DNA of 64,000 bases from Enterococcus saccharolyticus subsp. saccharolyticus (GTDB lineage: Bacteria; Bacillota; Bacilli; Lactobacillales; Enterococcaceae), in NCBI RefSeq assembly GCF_029023825.1, contig NZ_CP118957.1, positions 763,501-827,500 on the forward strand, written 5' to 3'. Below, piece by piece: positions 6,970 through 16,130 of the stretch. The notes under the pieces were generated by a model that saw only the letters and a program-made list of their open reading frames with translations, was not told where the DNA came from and ran no database searches. Made by a program: the position numbers and the translations under genes. Each line of letters starts with the position of its first letter. Within the stretch, counting starts at the first letter, position 1.

Positions 6970-9720
6970 ATGAAACGTATTGAAAAAGTGTATCAAGCGC
7001 TATTGGATATCTGGCAAGAATGTGAGAAACAAGATTTTTTAATGAAACCTGGGTCATCTGCAAAGGAACTTGCAGAACAGTTAAATTTAACCAGAGCAAA
7101 TACTAGTTTGGAGTTAAATAAATTAGTGCGCGAAAAACGTGTTTTAAAAATTAAATCATATCCAGTAGGTTATTTACCGATTAAAGTACTAGAAGAAAAA
7201 TTACAAATTCAATGGGATCATCAAATAGAAGAGATAACAGATTTATCCACATTTGTTCATCGTCCAACTCGAAAGGTCAAAAGAAATCCTTTTGAGATGA
7301 TGATTGGGAGTAATAATAGTTTGAAAAAAGCTGTTTTTCAAGCCAAAGCGGCCGTTTATTATCCCCCTAATGGCTTGCATATGTTGTTATTAGGACCCAC
7401 TGGTTCAGGAAAAACTTTTTTTGCAAATAAAATTTATCAATACTCTATTTTTGAAAAATTAATTGATGAAGATGCTCCTTTTGAAAGTTTTAATTGTGCG
7501 GATTATTATCATAATCCACAACTTTTACTTTCACAATTATTTGGTTATACGAAAGGTGCTTTTACTGGAGCAGAAGAAGATCACGCTGGTTTAGTAGAAA
7601 AGGCTAATGGAGGTATTCTTTTGCTTGATGAAATTCATCGATTAACTCCTGAAGGTCAAGAGATGTTGTTTTATTTTATTGACCACAATCGTTTTAATCG
7701 TTTAGGTGAAACGGGATTTAAACGCCAAGCGAAAGTTTTAATTATTTGTGCAACAACAGAAGATCCTAATTCTTCTTTATTAGAAACATTTTTGCGAAGA
7801 ATTCCAATGACAATTCAAATTCCAGCATTAAACCAGCGTTCTTTACGAGAAAGAATAGAATTGACAAAGTTTTTATTTGAAAAAGAAGCTAAGCGGGTAC
7901 AACGAACATTTGTCATTGATATAGATGTGATTAATGCATTAATTAATACAGCTGCGTATGGTAATGTAGGACAATTGCAATCTCATATCCAATTGATTTG
8001 TGCACAATCTTTCTTACACAATTTACATGAGAAAAATAAAATTAGTATTGGTATTCAAGAATTACCTGAAGAAATGTTATCACAGTGGAGTTCAAGTAGT
8101 AAGAATATACAGCGTTCTAGGGAAATTGAGGAGCTAGTGGGTGTGACAACTGTTATTCATCCTTCAGAAAAAGGATTGGATGAAGAGTATGAAGGATTAA
8201 ATATCTATGAAATTATTGAAGAGAAAGTCAAGATTTTAGAAAATGAAGGAATTCCTGAAGCACAAATTCATCAATATATTTTGACTGATTTGCACCTTCA
8301 TGTTAAAAATTTTATTAATAATAAAGCAGTGAACTATAATTTACTAAAGTTTGTGGATCCAACAATCTCTAATTTAACGATTGAACTTAAAAAAATTGCT
8401 GAAAAAAATCTAGGTGTTCGTTTTGATAGAAAATTTCTCTACTATATCGGGATGCATTTAGATGCTTATTTTCGTCGAGAAAAGAAAGATAAATTACTCT
8501 CTCAACTAGATATTCATACGATTACTTCGGATCATAGTCGGGAATATGAAGTTGCGCAATTATTTAAATTGGAAATAGAAACCTGTTTGGGGGTTTTTTT
8601 ACCGGAAATTGAAGTGATTTATTTAACAATGTTATTAGTATCTATCGAAACAGTTGAGGAGAAAAGGCAAGTGAGTGTTTTAGTTGTTACACATGGGAAT
8701 TCAACCGCCACTTCGATGGTACAAGTTGCAGTTGAATTGTTAGGAGCAGCACCAATTGTTGCTTTAGATATGCCTTTAAATCTTAGTCCAGATGAGATGT
8801 TCCAACGAATATTACACCAAATTGAAGAATTAGAAACAGAAAATGGTGTGTTGATGCTTGTTGATATGGGATCATTAGCAATGATGGAAAATAAATTGAT
8901 GGAAAAATCAGGTGTTACTATTAAAACAATTCCAAATGTAACAACACTTATCGTGTTAGATGTTGTCCGTAAGATAAATTATATGGATTTAAGTTTAGCA
9001 GGAATTTATTCATCCGTAATGAAAGATTTTTTAGCAACCGTTCAATTACAAGACAATGGACGAGCAAAAGCCATTTTATCGATTTGTACAACTGGTCGGG
9101 GGACAGCGAAAAAAATGGAACAGATGATTGCAGGCGTACTGCAAAATTCTACTGAAGAATCTGTTGAGATTATTACTGTATCAAGTCTGAAAATTCACCA
9201 AGCGATGCCTAAGCTTATTGAACAATATCAAATTTTAGCGACAGTTGGTACGAAAGACCCTAAAATCGATGTCCCTCATATTAGTTTAGAAGATTTAATT
9301 GAAGGTTCAGGCGATAAAGTCTTACGACAAGCAGTTGGTTTACCTTATGAGAAAAAACAACGAAAACCAAAAAACACAGTCGTAAAAGACTTATGTCAAG
9401 ATGCTTTAAACACGTATTTAGTTTATCTGAATCCGTATCACTTAACGGATTTATTACTTGATTGGACAAAAGAATTGCAAATGAAAGTTGAGACAACATT
9501 TTCAAATATTTTAATTTTGAAGTTAGTTGTGCATACGGCATTTGCATTTGAAAGAGTCATCAAGCAAGATTCATTAACTTATACTGATCCATGGCGTGAA
9601 GAACTAAAGGAACCTTTGGAAGTTGTCTCAAATACGATAAAATCTCTAGAAGAAAAATTGGTACTATCTTTGTCTGAAGATGAAAAAATTTTTATTGCCG
9701 AAGTTTTATTAAATGAATAA
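6970..9720 (+). CDS. LevR/ManR-type sigma-54 transcriptional activator with PRDs
   Basis: A 916-residue PTS-controlled activator. Order of domains: N-terminal winged helix (about 1-85), sigma-54 AAA+ domain with Walker A GPTGSGKT (about 141-148), GAFTGA loop (about 194) and Walker B LLLDEIH (about 217), PRD1 (about 410-510), an EIIA-Man-like domain (VLVVTHGNSTATS, about 570-690), an EIIB-like segment (ILSICTTGRGTAKKM), and PRD2 at the C-terminus. Phosphorylation of PRD and EII-like histidines by the PTS would tune its activity. The start at 6970 follows GGGAG. A sigma-54 promoter precedes the PTS operon 130 bases downstream, which is the evident target. Confidence 0.95.
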   Translation: MKRIEKVYQALLDIWQECEKQDFLMKPGSSAKELAEQLNLTRANTSLELNKLVREKRVLKIKSYPVGYLPIKVLEEKLQIQWDHQIEEITDLSTFVHRPTRKVKRNPFEMMIGSNNSLKKAVFQAKAAVYYPPNGLHMLLLGPTGSGKTFFANKIYQYSIFEKLIDEDAPFESFNCADYYHNPQLLLSQLFGYTKGAFTGAEEDHAGLVEKANGGILLLDEIHRLTPEGQEMLFYFIDHNRFNRLGETGFKRQAKVLIICATTEDPNSSLLETFLRRIPMTIQIPALNQRSLRERIELTKFLFEKEAKRVQRTFVIDIDVINALINTAAYGNVGQLQSHIQLICAQSFLHNLHEKNKISIGIQELPEEMLSQWSSSSKNIQRSREIEELVGVTTVIHPSEKGLDEEYEGLNIYEIIEEKVKILENEGIPEAQIHQYILTDLHLHVKNFINNKAVNYNLLKFVDPTISNLTIELKKIAEKNLGVRFDRKFLYYIGMHLDAYFRREKKDKLLSQLDIHTITSDHSREYEVAQLFKLEIETCLGVFLPEIEVIYLTMLLVSIETVEEKRQVSVLVVTHGNSTATSMVQVAVELLGAAPIVALDMPLNLSPDEMFQRILHQIEELETENGVLMLVDMGSLAMMENKLMEKSGVTIKTIPNVTTLIVLDVVRKINYMDLSLAGIYSSVMKDFLATVQLQDNGRAKAILSICTTGRGTAKKMEQMIAGVLQNSTEESVEIITVSSLKIHQAMPKLIEQYQILATVGTKDPKIDVPHISLEDLIEGSGDKVLRQAVGLPYEKKQRKPKNTVVKDLCQDALNTYLVYLNPYHLTDLLLDWTKELQMKVETTFSNILILKLVVHTAFAFERVIKQDSLTYTDPWREELKEPLEVVSNTIKSLEEKLVLSLSEDEKIFIAEVLLNE

Positions 9721-9738
9721 AACAGTTTTGTTTTAATG

Positions 9739-9749
9739 AAACAGTGTTT
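9739..9749. promoter_or_regulatory. Palindrome AAACA-G-TGTTT, candidate activator site
   Basis: A perfect 5+5 dyad about 105 bases upstream of the -24 element, the usual distance for an enhancer of a sigma-54 activator. A near-identical dyad (AAACA-C-TGTTT) lies at 9844-9854. Confidence 0.45.
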
Positions 9750-9770
9750 TGAAAGGAAAATAATTCAAAA

Positions 9771-9804
9771 AAAGAGTGTTTTTATTTTGAGACACTCTTT
9801 TTTT
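9771..9804 (+). terminator. Terminator of the activator gene
   Basis: AAAGAGTGT pairs with ACACTCTTT, then T7. Confidence 0.85.
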
Positions 9805-9843
9805 GATATCGATGAACGGTTAATAATCAATACTTTATTTTTG

Positions 9844-9854
9844 AAACACTGTTT
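9844..9854. promoter_or_regulatory. Second AAACA-N-TGTTT palindrome
   Basis: It repeats the dyad seen at 9739 and overlaps the first two bases of the -24 element. Its position could allow repression or a second activator contact; it may also be chance. Confidence 0.35.
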
Positions 9855-9869
9855 GGCACAAATCTTGCA
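9853..9869 (+). promoter_or_regulatory. Sigma-54 promoter of the mannose-family PTS operon
   Basis: TTGGCAC at 9853-9859 and TTGCA at 9865-9869 with a 5-base spacer match the -24/-12 consensus TTGGCACN5TTGCW completely. The upstream gene encodes the matching AAA+ activator. Confidence 0.9.
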
Positions 9870-9896
9870 AATAGTAAGATGAAAGGAGTGAAAAAG

Positions 9897-10331
9897 ATGG
9901 TATCAATTTTAATTAGTGGTCATGGTCAAATATCTTTAGGTGTTTTAGATGCTTTTGAAATGATTTTTGGTGCTGATCCTGATGTGCAAGCAGTTCCGTT
10001 TTTAAAGGGGGAAGGGTTACCACAAGTAAATGAAAAATTTACCAATGTGTACAATACGTTAGATGGGAATCAAGAATTATTAATTTTAGTAGATGTTTTT
10101 GGAGGAACACCTTACAACGCAGCAGCACAATTAGCATTTGGAAAAGAAAATGTAGATATTGTTACGGGAGTTAATTTACCCATGCTATTAGAAGCTGCGG
10201 CTGGTAAAAATCAATCATTGGCACAGTTAGTAGAGTATCTAAAAGAAGTAAGTAAAGATGGCATTAAAAATTTTAAAGAAGAAGTTCGGGGAATTCAAAC
10301 TGATGAAGAAGATGAGGAGGATTTATTATGA
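9897..10331 (+). CDS. PTS mannose-family EIIA component
   Basis: A 144-residue EIIA of the mannose/fructose/sorbose family. It accepts phosphate from HPr on His9 in SGHGQ and passes it to EIIB. FGGTPYNAAAQ and TGVNLPMLLE are the family core motifs. The C-terminus ends in a run of acidic residues. The start at 9897 follows AAGGAG by 8 bases. Its stop overlaps the EIIB start (ATGA), so the genes are translationally coupled. EIIA and EIIB are separate polypeptides, as in levansucrase-type LevD/LevE. Confidence 0.95.
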   Translation: MVSILISGHGQISLGVLDAFEMIFGADPDVQAVPFLKGEGLPQVNEKFTNVYNTLDGNQELLILVDVFGGTPYNAAAQLAFGKENVDIVTGVNLPMLLEAAAGKNQSLAQLVEYLKEVSKDGIKNFKEEVRGIQTDEEDEEDLL

Positions 10332-10819
10332 AAATTGAATTAGCTAGAATTGATGATCGTTTTATTCATGGACAAGTTTTGACAAAGTGGGTGAAACTAC
10401 GTCCAATTAGTCGTATTATTATTGTTTCGGATGCGGTTGCGCAAGATGAAATGCGCAAAACGTTAATTTTATCAGTAGCACCAGCTAACGTAAAAGCCAG
10501 TGCCGTTTCTGTTGATAAAATGGTACGTGCGTATCAATCACCACGCTATACCAATGATACAGTCATGCTATTATTTGAAAATCCAGAAGATATTGTTGAT
10601 TTAGTACAGAAGGGTGTTCCTTTAACTGAAATTAATGTTGGTGGAATGCGTTTTGAACGTGACCGCCAACAAATTACTAAAGCCGTCAGTGTATCATCTA
10701 AAAATATTGAAGCTTTTAGAAAGTTACATGACTTAGGTGTCAAACTTGAATTACGCCAATTACCAGGTGATACAAGTGTGGATTTTTATAAAGAATTAGT
10801 TGCAAAAGTTGGCGAATAG
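10328..10819 (+). CDS. PTS mannose-family EIIB component
   Basis: A 163-residue EIIB. The phosphorylated residue is His14 in DDRFIHGQV, the family signature. INVGGMRF near residue 100 and the C-terminal LRQLPGD complete the pattern. It transfers phosphate from EIIA to the sugar entering through EIIC/EIID. It overlaps the EIIA gene by 4 bases and is 11 bases upstream of the EIIC gene, inside the sigma-54 operon. Confidence 0.95.
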   Translation: MKIELARIDDRFIHGQVLTKWVKLRPISRIIIVSDAVAQDEMRKTLILSVAPANVKASAVSVDKMVRAYQSPRYTNDTVMLLFENPEDIVDLVQKGVPLTEINVGGMRFERDRQQITKAVSVSSKNIEAFRKLHDLGVKLELRQLPGDTSVDFYKELVAKVGE

Positions 10820-10830
10820 GAGGAGCGAAT

Positions 10831-11649
10831 ATGTCTGTAGTACAAATTATACTGCTTTTAATTGTTGCTGGAATTACTGGCATGGGAAGTGTATTAGATG
10901 AAGGTCAAACCCATCGACCACTTGTCGCTTGTACACTTGTTGGTTTAGTTTTAGGTGATATTACCACTGGTGTTATTTTAGGTGGGACGTTAGAAATGAT
11001 GGCGTTGGGGTGGATGAATGTAGGCTTAGCGATGGCTCCAGATACAGCGATTGCGTCAGTTATTTCGACTATTTTAGTCATTACTGCGCATCAAGGAATT
11101 GGAGAAGGGATTGCTATTGCGGTTCCTTTAGCAGCTGCGGGTCAAGCATTAACTATTTTTGTTCGTACGATTGCGGTATTTTTTGTTCATAAAGCGGATA
11201 GTTATGCTGAGCAAGGGAATTTTCGTGGGATAGAAATTATGCATATTTCTGCTTTATTACTCCAAGCATTGCGTGTTATGATTCCAACATTTATTATTTC
11301 AATGATTAGTGCGGATGCCGTCAGTCATTTTTTAAATGGTATTCCAGAAGTCGTAACAGGTGGTTTACAAATTGGTGGGGGAATTATTGTTGTTGTTGGA
11401 TATGCGATGGTTATTAATATGATGGATGTTCCTTACTTAAAACCATTCTTTTATATGGGCTTCTTATTTGCTGCTTTTACCAATTTCAATCTTGTAGGTT
11501 TTGGTGGTTTAGGTTTATGTCTGGCATTGCTTTTCATTCAATTGAAATACAATGTGATTGGAGGCACTTCTGCACCACAACCAGTTGCCTCAAATCAAGT
11601 GGCATTTGATGACCTGGACGATGACTTAGATGATGATTTAGATGCGTAA
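10831..11649 (+). CDS. PTS mannose-family EIIC component
   Basis: A 272-residue membrane permease subunit of the sorbose-specific IIC family. Hydrophobic segments run from residue 4 to about 245, with the characteristic GGTLEMMALGWMNVG loop near residue 50 that helps form the sugar site. The C-terminus after residue 250 is a striking acidic tail of repeated DDLDDD-type units, not needed for transport in the family. Its GGAGG-preceded ATG and short gaps on both sides place it in the PTS operon. Confidence 0.95.
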   Translation: MSVVQIILLLIVAGITGMGSVLDEGQTHRPLVACTLVGLVLGDITTGVILGGTLEMMALGWMNVGLAMAPDTAIASVISTILVITAHQGIGEGIAIAVPLAAAGQALTIFVRTIAVFFVHKADSYAEQGNFRGIEIMHISALLLQALRVMIPTFIISMISADAVSHFLNGIPEVVTGGLQIGGGIIVVVGYAMVINMMDVPYLKPFFYMGFLFAAFTNFNLVGFGGLGLCLALLFIQLKYNVIGGTSAPQPVASNQVAFDDLDDDLDDDLDA

Positions 11650-11663
11650 GGAGGATAAGAAGT

Positions 11664-12494
11664 ATGGAAAATACAGAAAAGAAATTAACAAAAAAAGATT
11701 TAAATAGTATGTTTTGGAGATCAAATTTCTTGCTAGGATCGTTTAATTTTGAACGTGTGCAAAACATGGGGTTTTGCTTTGTAATGATTCCTGCAATTAA
11801 GCGATTATATGCACCCGGACAAGAACGTAATGAAGCTCTGCAACGTCATTTAGAGTGGTTCAATACACAACCTTGGTTAACCGCACCTATCTTTGGTGTA
11901 GTCAGTGCGATGGAAGAAGAAAAAGCGAATAAAGGTGAAATGCCTGGTAGTTCAATTGCCGCAATGAAGATTGGGTTGATGGGACCTTTAGCAGGTGTAG
12001 GGGATCCTATTTTTTGGGGGACAGCTCGTCCAGTACTGGCTGCTTTAGGCGCTTCGTTAGCGATGGCAGGTAGTGTAAGTGGGCCATTATTATTCTTTCT
12101 TTTAATTAATGCTATCCGTTTGGTAACAAAATACTATGGATTAACATTAGGTTACGAAAAAGGAAATGAGATTATTAAGGAAATGGCTGGCGGAACAGTT
12201 AAAAAATTAACAGAAGGTGCATCGATTGTCGGATTATTTGTAATGGGCGCTTTAGTTAGTAAGTGGACTACAATCAATATTCCGATTGTTGCAACTAGAA
12301 TTACTAACGATGATGGCGAAGTGGTTACACAAACTGTTCAAAATGTTCTAGATAGTATCATGCCTGGAATGTTAGCATTAGTATTAACATTATTTGTTGC
12401 ATGGTTATTGAAGAAAAATGTGAGTCCATTACTAATTATCTTAGTTATCTTTGCAGTAGGGATTGCTGGAAAAGCATTTGGTTTCTTAGGTTAA
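11664..12494 (+). CDS. PTS mannose-family EIID component
   Basis: A 276-residue EIID with the family opening LTKKDLNSMFWRSNFLLGSFN and the MGPLAGVGDPIFWGT signature near residue 110. The C-terminal third has hydrophobic membrane segments. Together with EIIC it forms the translocation complex. It is the last PTS gene and is followed by a strong terminator. The sugar is not deducible from sequence; mannose, glucose, fructose, sorbose or amino sugars are all possible in this family. Confidence 0.95.
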   Translation: MENTEKKLTKKDLNSMFWRSNFLLGSFNFERVQNMGFCFVMIPAIKRLYAPGQERNEALQRHLEWFNTQPWLTAPIFGVVSAMEEEKANKGEMPGSSIAAMKIGLMGPLAGVGDPIFWGTARPVLAALGASLAMAGSVSGPLLFFLLINAIRLVTKYYGLTLGYEKGNEIIKEMAGGTVKKLTEGASIVGLFVMGALVSKWTTINIPIVATRITNDDGEVVTQTVQNVLDSIMPGMLALVLTLFVAWLLKKNVSPLLIILVIFAVGIAGKAFGFLG

Positions 12495-12496
12495 TG

Positions 12497-12547
12497 AAAA
12501 ACGAGTGGGTAAAAGGGAGAAATTGCACCTTTATCTACTCGTTTTTG
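12497..12547 (+). terminator. Terminator of the PTS operon
   Basis: AAACGAGT...AAAAGG pairs with CCTTTAT...ACTCGTTT, then T5. Confidence 0.85.
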
Positions 12548-12628
12548 CTTGTATTTATAAATAAATCCTTTATTTATAATTCCTTGAAATATGGTATGAT
12601 AAATTTAATCGTACTGGTGAGGAAATAG

Positions 12629-12716
12629 AAGGAGAAACTGTTTTGCTCAAACAGATTAAATGATTGGAGAGGCGCATTCGCTAGTGGTTTAAAATAAAAC
12701 AGTCTCTTCTTTTCAA
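12629..12716 (+). promoter_or_regulatory. Structured leader of the branching-enzyme gene
   Basis: GAAGGAGAAACTGTTTT near 12629 can pair, with small bulges, with AAAACAGTCTCTTC near 12698-12711, followed by TTTTC. The stem encloses about 50 bases. It could be an attenuator or RNA-binding target. It matches no riboswitch I know. Confidence 0.35.
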
Positions 12717-12743
12717 ATATTGAAATAAACGGGAGGAAGCAAT

Positions 12744-14720
12744 GTGATGAATGAAAAAATTTTAGAGATTGATCCGTTTTTAAAACCATATGTTTCAGAT
12801 ATTCGTTTAAGAAATAAAAATTATGTAGATACGAAAAAAAGATTACTAACAAAAGAGAAAAAATTGTCTAACTTTGCGAATGGTCATCATTATTTTGGTT
12901 TTCACAAGCAAAAGGATGGATGGGTTTATCGTGAATGGGCGCCCAATGCAAAAAAGATTGCGTTAATTGGTGATTTTAATCAATGGAATCGCACCAGCCA
13001 TTTTTTACAATCGATTGGTGATGGTGTTTGGGAAATTAAATTGACAAAAAAAGACAAATTGGTTCATGGATCTAAGGTTCGTATTGAAATTACTACTGAA
13101 AAAGATACATTTGAGCGGATTCCAACATATTGTAAGCGAGTTGTTCAAAAGAAAGAAACCGTTGATTTTGATGGGGAAGTGTGGGCTCCTGAGACAGCTT
13201 TTGTATGGACTGACCAAGATTTTAAACGTAACCAAGATGAACCAGTCTTGATTTATGAAAGTCATGTGGGGATGGCAGGGATCAAAGAAGGAATTTCTAC
13301 TTTTCAAGATTATATTGAAATCGTTTTACCTCGTGTGAAAAAATTAGGTTATAATACGATTCAATTAATGGCGATTGCAGAACATCCATATTATGGTTCC
13401 TTTGGTTACCAAGTATCCAATTTTTTTGCTGTTTCTTCTAAATTCGGGACACCAGAAGAATTGAAATTATTGATTGATACTGCACATCAGATGGGGATTA
13501 GTGTTTTATTGGACATTGTTCATTCGCATGCTGCAACGAATGTAGTGGAAGGTTTAGCCGAATTTGATGGAACAGAAATACAATATTTCTACTCAGGAAA
13601 AAGAGGAACGCATCCGGAATGGGGATCAAAACTATTTAACTATGGTAAAACAGAAGTTATCCATTTTCTGTTATCGAATGTGAAATATTGGTTGGAAGAA
13701 TATCATTTTGATGGATTCCGTTTTGATGCGGTGACATCTATGTTGTATCACCATCACGGATTAGGTGTTGCTTTTGACAATTACGACAAATATTTTTCTA
13801 CGAACACTGATACCGAAGCAGTAACCTATTTACAATTAGCTGCAGAAATCGCAAAAGAAGTAGACCCAGATTGTATTTTGATTGCAGAAGATATGAGTGG
13901 AATGCCAGGAATGTGTTTACCCATCGAAATTGGTGGTATAGGCTTTGATTATCGTTTGGGAATGGGTGTACCTGATTTTTGGATTAAGACATTGAAAAAT
14001 ATGTCGGATTACGATTGGAATTTAGGTTCCATTTGGTATGAATTAACACAAAGACGTCCGCAAGAAAAAGTGGTTGGGTACTGTGAATCGCATGACCAAG
14101 CGTTAGTTGGTGATAAAACGATTATGTTCCGGTTGGCAGACCAAGAAATGTATTGGAAAATGGATGTCTTCTCACAAAGTGATATTATTGATCGGGCAAT
14201 TGCTCTGCATAAAATGATTCGTTTGATTACTTGTACCTGTGCAGGGGAAGGGTATTTAAACTTTATGGGAAATGAATTTGGTCATCCGGAATGGATTGAT
14301 TTTCCAAATCCTGATAATGATTGGAGCTATTCAAAAGCGAGAAGACGTTGGGATTTAGCCGAAGATACCAATTTGAGATATCGTTTTTTACAAAGTTTTG
14401 ACCATGCGATGATTCAATTAGTGAAAGAAAATAATTTATTAGCAACTCCATCGCAATTATTATTCCATCATGAAGACCATAAGTTACTTGCTTATCAAAA
14501 AGGGGCATATGTCTTTGTTTATAACTTCCATCCTGTTGCGCAGCACACAGTTACGCTACAAATTGAGAAGGCCTCAACTGCGGAAGTGGTGTTGCATTCT
14601 GATTGGCAACGATTTGGTGGATATTTGAATGCAGAGAATCCTGAAACAATAGTCATTACCAACAATAAATTAACGATTCCTATCAATCGAAGAGCCGTTG
14701 CTGTTTATAAAATATCATGA
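12744..14720 (+). CDS. Eukaryotic-type 1,4-alpha-glucan branching enzyme (GH13_8-like)
   Basis: A 658-residue alpha-amylase-family enzyme. The N-terminal CBM48-like domain (YREWAPNAKKIALIGDFNQWN, about residues 55-75) is followed by a (beta/alpha)8 barrel. The conserved regions are VLLDIVHSH, GFRFDAVTSM (nucleophile Asp), IAEDMSGMP (acid/base Glu) and GYCESHDQALVG. HHYFGFHK and FMGNEFGHPEW resemble the GBE1/plant branching-enzyme group rather than typical bacterial GlgB. Such enzymes cut alpha-1,4 chains and rejoin them as alpha-1,6 branches. No glgA, glgC or glgP is near. GTG 12744 is 7 bases after GGGAGG; ATG 12747 is the alternative. Confidence 0.88.
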   Translation: MMNEKILEIDPFLKPYVSDIRLRNKNYVDTKKRLLTKEKKLSNFANGHHYFGFHKQKDGWVYREWAPNAKKIALIGDFNQWNRTSHFLQSIGDGVWEIKLTKKDKLVHGSKVRIEITTEKDTFERIPTYCKRVVQKKETVDFDGEVWAPETAFVWTDQDFKRNQDEPVLIYESHVGMAGIKEGISTFQDYIEIVLPRVKKLGYNTIQLMAIAEHPYYGSFGYQVSNFFAVSSKFGTPEELKLLIDTAHQMGISVLLDIVHSHAATNVVEGLAEFDGTEIQYFYSGKRGTHPEWGSKLFNYGKTEVIHFLLSNVKYWLEEYHFDGFRFDAVTSMLYHHHGLGVAFDNYDKYFSTNTDTEAVTYLQLAAEIAKEVDPDCILIAEDMSGMPGMCLPIEIGGIGFDYRLGMGVPDFWIKTLKNMSDYDWNLGSIWYELTQRRPQEKVVGYCESHDQALVGDKTIMFRLADQEMYWKMDVFSQSDIIDRAIALHKMIRLITCTCAGEGYLNFMGNEFGHPEWIDFPNPDNDWSYSKARRRWDLAEDTNLRYRFLQSFDHAMIQLVKENNLLATPSQLLFHHEDHKLLAYQKGAYVFVYNFHPVAQHTVTLQIEKASTAEVVLHSDWQRFGGYLNAENPETIVITNNKLTIPINRRAVAVYKIS

Positions 14721-14721
14721 T

Positions 14722-14771
14722 AAAAACGAACAATTATCAAAGCGAAACGGCTTTGTAATTGTTCGTTTTAC
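14722..14771. terminator. Bidirectional terminator
   Basis: AAAACGAACAATTA pairs with TAATTGTTCGTTTT with an inner AAAGC/GCTTT stem. It ends the branching-enzyme gene and the convergent small gene. Confidence 0.85.
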
Positions 14772-15092
14772 TTATTGTCTTCGTTTTGTCTGAGTATTTG
14801 TTTCAATTTGTTCGAGTACAGCTTCTGCATTTAAACTAACATACGATCCAATGGTGAAATTCATCTGTTTTATGCGTTTCGGAATCCGTCGTAAGAGAGG
14901 GTGATTTAAAGAAATCACTGGGTCCACAAGCACCATTTTTTCTTTGGTAAAAACATACTTGTCAATATCTTCTAACTTAATAACGATCACATCAATTGCG
15001 TCATTTGTCAGCAATAAAATATTTCGTGCCAAAATTTTAACCACACTTCCTGCAATAGAAGAATGATCGATGAATACTACTTTCTCTGTCAT
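14772..15092 (-). CDS. Hypothetical protein (106 residues)
   Basis: I do not recognise this protein. It has a Rossmann-like alternation (KVVFIDHSSIAGSVVKILA, DVIVIKLED, KMVLVDPVIS) and a C-terminal basic tail, without signal peptide or membrane segment. The layout vaguely recalls small PTS EIIB domains, but no phosphorylatable Cys follows beta-strand 1, so I do not call it that. GGAG lies 5 bases before the ATG. A long AT-rich inverted repeat (ATTTAATT/AATTAAAT, 15121-15145) sits just upstream and may be an operator. Confidence 0.6.
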   Translation of the reverse strand: MTEKVVFIDHSSIAGSVVKILARNILLLTNDAIDVIVIKLEDIDKYVFTKEKMVLVDPVISLNHPLLRRIPKRIKQMNFTIGSYVSLNAEAVLEQIETNTQTKRRQ

Positions 15093-15168
15093 TTTTCTCC
15101 ATCCTTAATATAATAAAAATATTTAATTAAGAATATTAATTAAATGAAGGTTTGTAAATAGCAAACAC

Positions 15169-15201
15169 AAAAAAACTACTTCGAATGTTTAGAAGTAGTT
15201 T
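15169..15201 (-). terminator. Terminator of the AraC-family gene
   Basis: AAACTACTTC pairs with GAAGTAGTTT; the T7 run lies on the minus strand. Confidence 0.85.
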
Positions 15202-16024
15202 AAGAGCGAAAGTGTTTTCGAAATTTTAATGGTGTACAGTTGTATTTTTGTTTGAATTTTGTAATGAAATAGCTAATATTGTTAAAACCAACAAAGTAAC
15301 AAATTTCTGAAATGGAATGATTGGTAGTTTGTAATAATTCTTTTGCTTTATTTAACCGAAAGTCAATTAGGTAGTTGATGGGTGACAATTTTGTGTATTG
15401 CTTAAATAAGGTGGTACATTTATTTTTATTAATGGGAATCGATTGCGCAATATCGTCAACAGAGAGCGGTTGTTGATAATGGGTATGCACAAAATCTAGT
15501 AAGTGATAAATGTCGGACTGGCTTTTTTTGAAAGTCCCGGCTTCTGTTTGGACTTGAGACAACATACTTAATAATAATTCGTATAGCGTCAGATAATTTA
15601 TTTTTGAAAAAACAGTTTCTCTTACTATAGATTCTTGCTGTGTCGTTAATTGAATGGGAATAAAATGAAACATGGGATCTTGTTGAATCGCTGATATCAC
15701 GTTTTGGTAAAAGGATGTATTGATGAAAAAAGGTGAGAAATCAATACAAATATATTCGACGTTATCACTGATTGGTTTGGCACTATGTAATTTGGAACTA
15801 TTAATTAAAATGCCTGATGAAGCAGAGAGCGTAATCGTACTCGTTTCAATCGAATAACTTAAGGTACCTTCAAGAATCCAGACAAATTGAAACTCTTGGT
15901 GCCAATGAGGCATGAGGCGATCTTGTTGTTGTTTATTTAAAATACGATGATAGATTGCTAGTGGTAAATTATCGGTGACATGTTTGGTCACTTCTTTTTG
16001 ACTGTCCGTAATTTCAAAATACAT
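15200..16024 (-). CDS. AraC family transcriptional regulator
   Basis: A 274-residue regulator with an N-terminal cupin sensor (MPHWHQEFQFVWILEGTLSY around residues 38-57) and two C-terminal helix-turn-helix motifs (LSVDDIAQSIPINKNKCTTLF and ISEICYFVGFNNISYFITKFK). The ending CTPLKFRKHF is the AraC signature. It is divergent from an EamA-type transporter gene with about 107 bases between starts, which suggests that it controls that transporter. The ligand is unknown. Confidence 0.93.
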   Translation of the reverse strand: MYFEITDSQKEVTKHVTDNLPLAIYHRILNKQQQDRLMPHWHQEFQFVWILEGTLSYSIETSTITLSASSGILINSSKLHSAKPISDNVEYICIDFSPFFINTSFYQNVISAIQQDPMFHFIPIQLTTQQESIVRETVFSKINYLTLYELLLSMLSQVQTEAGTFKKSQSDIYHLLDFVHTHYQQPLSVDDIAQSIPINKNKCTTLFKQYTKLSPINYLIDFRLNKAKELLQTTNHSISEICYFVGFNNISYFITKFKQKYNCTPLKFRKHFRS

Positions 16025-16130
16025 GCAGATACTCCTTACAGAATAATGATAAAAATAGCCAGAATATTGAAAGATTTACATTGGTATGGCAATTATAATA
16101 ATACAATATGAAAGAGAAAGAAAGAGGAGA

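Noticed and set aside
14772-15092. A PTS EIIB domain
   Set aside because: Strand order is suggestive, but the phosphorylated Cys or His of EIIB families is missing, so I left it as hypothetical.
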